A stretch of 64,000 nt of DNA from Bacteroidia bacterium (GTDB lineage Bacteria > Bacteroidota > Bacteroidia > Palsa-965). The DNA lies in the NCBI GenBank assembly GCA_025454955.1, contig JALONL010000013.1, forward strand, positions 62,001 through 126,000, read 5' to 3'. The notes beneath the pieces were generated by a model. The model saw only the letters and a list, made by a program, of their open reading frames with translations. It made no database searches and was not told where the DNA came from. The first letter of the stretch is position 1. Each line of letters opens with the position of its first letter. This document shows, piece by piece, positions 62,201 through 64,000 of this stretch. The translations under genes were made by a program, and so were the position numbers.

Positions 62201-62623
62201 GCGGTCGTGATCGGTGGCGGTAACGGTGAGTTCTTCGTTTTCGGCCAGGCGGCGCGAGGTTTCTTTGACCACGGCAAAGGCTTCGGGAAGAATTTCGAGG
62301 AGTACTTCCTCGATTTTTTTGAGCACCGTTTTCTCAATGCTGTCGGCCTCGGCAAACAGGCGTTCCTGATCTTCGATGGGCGTTTCGGGATTTTCGGCTT
62401 TGGCCTTGAGTTCGGCTATTTCGGCCTCTTCGGTGCTTATGTATTCCTTAATACGATTGCGAAACGCGGTGGTTTTACCACGAAGCTCATCGAGCGAAAG
62501 GGCGCGAAGTTCGTCGGCAAATGCCAGGGTTTTGGTTACATAAGGCATTACCTCCTTCACGTCGCGTTCCGACTTGGAGCCGCCGAGGAGTTTGGAAATA
62601 CTTTTAACGATGCTATCAAACAT
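59258..62623 (-). CDS. secA: Preprotein translocase ATPase SecA
   Basis: 1121 aa, longer than the roughly 900 aa of enteric SecA but usual in Bacteroidota, with an insert of about 100 residues in the N-terminal part and a coiled region. Walker A ATGEGKT at 196-202, the DEVDS box with [21 protein letters not shown], and helicase motif VI ([10 protein letters not shown]). A Gln-rich linker precedes the SEC-C zinc tail [15 protein letters not shown]. It drives Sec export. A TACTTTTG box lies about 56 bp upstream of the start. Confidence 0.97.
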   Translation of the reverse strand: MFDSIVKSISKLLGGSKSERDVKEVMPYVTKTLAFADELRALSLDELRGKTTAFRNRIKEYISTEEAEIAELKAKAENPETPIEDQERLFAEADSIEKTVLKKIEEVLLEILPEAFAVVKETSRRLAENEELTVTATDHDRNLAVKRPHIRIEADKAIWKNSWMAAGNEVKWNMVHYDVQLIGGTVLHQGKIAEMATGEGKTLVATLPVYLNALAGRGVHIVTVNNYLARRDSEWNGPLFEFLGLTVDCIDMHESNSLPRRQAYLADITYGTNNEFGFDYLRDNMARGPEELVQRKHHYAIVDEVDSVLIDDARTPLIIAGPTPKGDNHMFHELKPRVETLVNAQRSYLNTILADAKKLFAEAENNKEKEKEAGMALLRCFRGLPKNKALIKFLSEQGVRTLLQKTENFYMQDQQREMHKVDAELYFVIDEKHNTIELTEKGIDLISKNIEDHHFFVLPDLAAELVELERKHSDEKERLIAKEEFIRDYNVKSERVHSMQQLLKAYCLFEKDVEYVVMNGKVQIVDEQTGRILDGRRYSDGLHQAIESKENVKVEAATQTYATITLQNYFRMYHKLAGMTGTAETEAQEFWTIYKLDVVNIPTNKPIVRKDREDLVYKTKREKYNAVIDEIVKCVSDGRPVLVGTTSVEISELLSRMLKLRNIKHNVLNAKQHQREAEIVAEAGLPGTVTIATNMAGRGTDIKLGPGVREAGGLAIIGTERHESRRVDRQLRGRAGRQGDTGTSQFFVSLEDDLMRLFGSDRIARMMDRMGLKEGEVIQHSMITKSIERAQKKVEENHFGTRKRLIEYDDVMNAQREVIYKRRRNALFGERLQLDIANMVHDVCENVVNEAHDAQNYSQFELDCLRLFGIEAPMSSEEFMASKPADISDSVYEHVLEHYRKKSADMAAQFWPVVKNVYETQAAQYENIVTPVTDGIKTMHAVANLKKCYETQGREMITTIEKGTILSMIDDAWKEHLREMDDLKQSVQNAVYEQKDPLLIYKFESFDLFKRMAGETNREIVSFLYHGAPPKNDADVIEQQQLRNAPPRQAQQPKLQTTREEVGAQPQQQQQPVQHQGENGMPQQPRQQPVVQQVVRQDPKVGRNDPCPCGSGKKYKNCHGQ

Positions 62624-62678
62624 GAGCGTAACGGGTAAACTGCCGCCTGTGGCTTAAACCGGCCTGCGTGCAGGATTG

Positions 62679-62686
62679 CAAAAGTA
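62679..62686 (-). promoter_or_regulatory. -7 box of secA
   Basis: TACTTTTG on the minus strand, giving a leader of about 50 nt. A -33 TTG at the usual distance was not found. Confidence 0.5.
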
Positions 62687-62825
62687 GCATTTTCGGCCGG
62701 ACTTTCCGGCGAAAAGCCAACACCGCCATAAGATCAATGATCGTTCCGCTGCACACAAAGTGGCCGGTTTACTGACAAACTTACCGCCGCCGCCGCCGCA
62801 TCAGGCCTAAATGGCAGAAAACAAG

Positions 62826-62853
62826 ACAGGGAAGCCCGTTCAGGCTTCCCTGT
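62826..62853 (-). terminator. Terminator of the DUF2795 gene
   Basis: An 11-bp perfect stem (ACAGGGAAGCC at 62826-62836 with 62843-62853) and a 6-nt loop; on the minus strand it is followed by CTTGTTTTC. Confidence 0.75.
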
Positions 62854-63019
62854 TGTACCGCAACTGCGGCAACTTGATTTTCAATACGTTGAAGTCGCGG
62901 GGATTTCTATTAACCTGAAAAATTGAGGCGGGCTGAAGATTGAAAACCGGTGTTTATTTTTAACAAATGGGGTTTTCAGGATAAGCCCGACAAAGAAATT
63001 TCAGGTTTTCAGAAAATCC

Positions 63020-63241
63020 TTAGTACTCGTCTTCGTTAAAGAAGAAATCTTCCTTGGTCGGATAATCCGGCCAGATTTCTTCAATTGATTCGTAGGCTTC
63101 GCCTTCGTCTTCAATTTCCTGCAGGTTCTCAATCACTTCCATCGGCGCGCCGGAGCGGATGGCATAGTCGATTAATTCCTCTTTCGTAGCCGGCCAGGGA
63201 GCATCTTCAAGATAAGAAGCAAGTTCAAGGGTCCAATACAT
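63020..63241 (-). CDS. DUF2795 domain protein
   Basis: 73 aa. MYWTLELASYLEDAPWPATK, LIDYAIRSGAP, EVIENLQEIEDEGEAYESI and a very acidic C-terminus. This is the DUF2795 helical domain, of unknown function and common as short cytosolic proteins in Bacteroidota. A TACTTTTG box (63347-63340) would give a leader of about 95 nt. Confidence 0.88.
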   Translation of the reverse strand: MYWTLELASYLEDAPWPATKEELIDYAIRSGAPMEVIENLQEIEDEGEAYESIEEIWPDYPTKEDFFFNEDEY

Positions 63242-63456
63242 ACGCGAAGGGTATTTTATGTTTTGTTTAGTTACAACGAGGATTTTTACGAAATGTTACA
63301 CGCTGCAAAAGCAGTTGTAGTTTCTCCTCAATATTCGTGCAAAAGTAAAATTTTATGCAGGCGAAAGTACAGGAGCGCCTAAATTTTACCAATACTTAAT
63401 TTTTTGAAAATCAATTAATTAAGTATTTTTCAACAAAAATCTGTCTTTGAGGAGTG

Positions 63457-64000
63457 TCACATTCTTGGTTTCCAGGGTGTTTCCACTGCACCAAGATCGT
63501 GTGAGAGTTTGCGCGAAAGCACAAAAAGATAATCGGAAAGACGGTTTAAATATCGGGTAATAAGTTCGCTTACTGCGGCTGTTTCGCTCAGATGGGTTAC
63601 ACATCTTTCGGCGCGGCGGCAAACACAGCGCGCCACATGGCAGTGTGAAACGATGAGATTGCCTCCGGGCAGCACAAAGCTGCGCATGGGCGGCAGTGTT
63701 GCGTTCATGGTATCAATGGCCTGTTCGAGCCGGGTTACATCGCCTTCTTCCAGTTCGGGGAGTTTCATTTTCGACTTTTCCGGATCGGCTGCCAGCAGCG
63801 AACCCATGGTGAAAAGCCTGTCCTGAATTTCAATCAGCAATTCGGTAACTGTAGTATCGGCAATGGTATCGCGCAGTACGCCTATCCACGAGTTGAGTTC
63901 ATCAACCGTTCCGTATGCTTCTATGCGGATGTGGTGTTTGGGCACGCGTGTGCCGCCTATGAGCGAGGTCTGGCCTTTATCGCCTGTTTTGGTGTAAATC
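63457..64000 (-). CDS. Cob(I)alamin adenosyltransferase, PduO type (5' end cut)
   Basis: The frame stays open to the right edge and encodes IYTKTGDKGQTSLIGGTRV before VPKHHIRIEAYGTVDELNSW, so only the first one or two codons are missing. Catalytic elements: TKTGDKGQTSL (ATP site), AYGTVDELN, and RCVCRRAERCVTHL with RYLNRLSDYLFVLSR. It adenosylates cob(I)alamin to give coenzyme B12. The two Cys in RCVCRRAERC are unusual for a short family segment but not disruptive. Confidence 0.93.
   Translation of the reverse strand, partial: IYTKTGDKGQTSLIGGTRVPKHHIRIEAYGTVDELNSWIGVLRDTIADTTVTELLIEIQDRLFTMGSLLAADPEKSKMKLPELEEGDVTRLEQAIDTMNATLPPMRSFVLPGGNLIVSHCHVARCVCRRAERCVTHLSETAAVSELITRYLNRLSDYLFVLSRKLSHDLGAVETPWKPRM

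Larger units (their letters stand above)
62624..63019. other. 396-bp intergenic region before secA
   Basis: Holds the secA -7 box (62686-62679), a hairpin (62826-62853) and no gene that I can support. Confidence 0.6.

Noticed and set aside
61325..62638. 437-residue open frame on the plus strand
   Set aside because: It is antisense to secA and only repeats the mirror of its codon pattern.
1..64000. tRNA or rRNA genes
   Set aside because: I looked for TTCGA-type arms and paired stems in the intergenic gaps and saw none I could support; a tRNAscan run would be decisive.

Overview
The window reads as a chromosomal segment of a Bacteroidota bacterium. A secreted protein carries a type IX secretion (T9SS) C-terminal sorting domain, and a lipoprotein has the PorE domain order (TPR, propeller, CRD, OmpA). 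There is a long SecA with a SEC-C tail, and several starts are preceded by the Bacteroidota -7 box TAnnTTTG instead of Shine-Dalgarno sequences. Lipoproteins with a Cys soon after the signal helix are frequent. I cannot place it below phylum. No rRNA, tRNA, CRISPR array or transposase was seen.

Layout. 1-2.5 kb: the end of an RNase G gene, a protein that may be an extracellular-contractile-injection-system (eCIS) cargo with a HExxxH motif, then a gene-free stretch with three 196-bp tandem repeats, each holding a nested palindrome. 2.5-10 kb: a divergent RDD gene and a tight operon (SpoIIM-like, membrane protein, DUF4129, DUF4350, MoxR ATPase, DUF58). 10-13.6 kb: a 3.4-kb AT-rich island (three paralogous lipoproteins and a T9SS-secreted protein) bounded by a 126-bp direct duplication of the DUF58 end and the next gene's start. 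13.6-20.5 kb: NADAR N-glycosidase, PHB-depolymerase-like esterase, membrane-anchored papain-like protease, an OmpA protein and an unrecognised 565-aa protein. 21-25.6 kb: a packed operon of sulfotransferase, acyl carrier protein, two ketoacyl synthases III, KptA RNA 2'-phosphotransferase and a HEAT-repeat alkylation-repair-like protein. It is followed by a WG-repeat lipoprotein and an FAD oxidoreductase of the halogenase/geranylgeranyl reductase type.

29-33 kb: an HTH + nucleotidyltransferase pair that looks like a type IV toxin-antitoxin, then FeoAB ferrous iron uptake. 33-34.3 kb: two tandem copies of a small secreted protein cassette, with a third inverted copy at 49.6-50.1 kb. All three share an ECF-sigma-like promoter and a terminator. 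34.3-50 kb: a plug-only TonB-receptor-like protein, small membrane proteins, an AraC regulator, a GT-C glycosyltransferase, an MBL hydrolase, a TolB-propeller surface protein, an M20 amidohydrolase, an AbiEi/AbiEii module, QueE, a PorE-like lipoprotein and a methyltransferase. 50-64 kb: CPBP protease, M13 metallopeptidase, RecX, Crp/Fnr regulator, two alpha/beta-hydrolase lipoproteins, an MlaFE lipid transporter pair, SecA, a DUF2795 protein and the cobalamin adenosyltransferase gene running off the right edge.

Most genes serve the cell envelope: secretion (SecA, PorE-like, T9SS cargo), outer-membrane lipid transport (MlaFE), lipoproteins and surface hydrolases. The accessory features are the duplicated-end island, the two TA-like modules, the repeated cassette and the ACP/KSIII/sulfotransferase operon.
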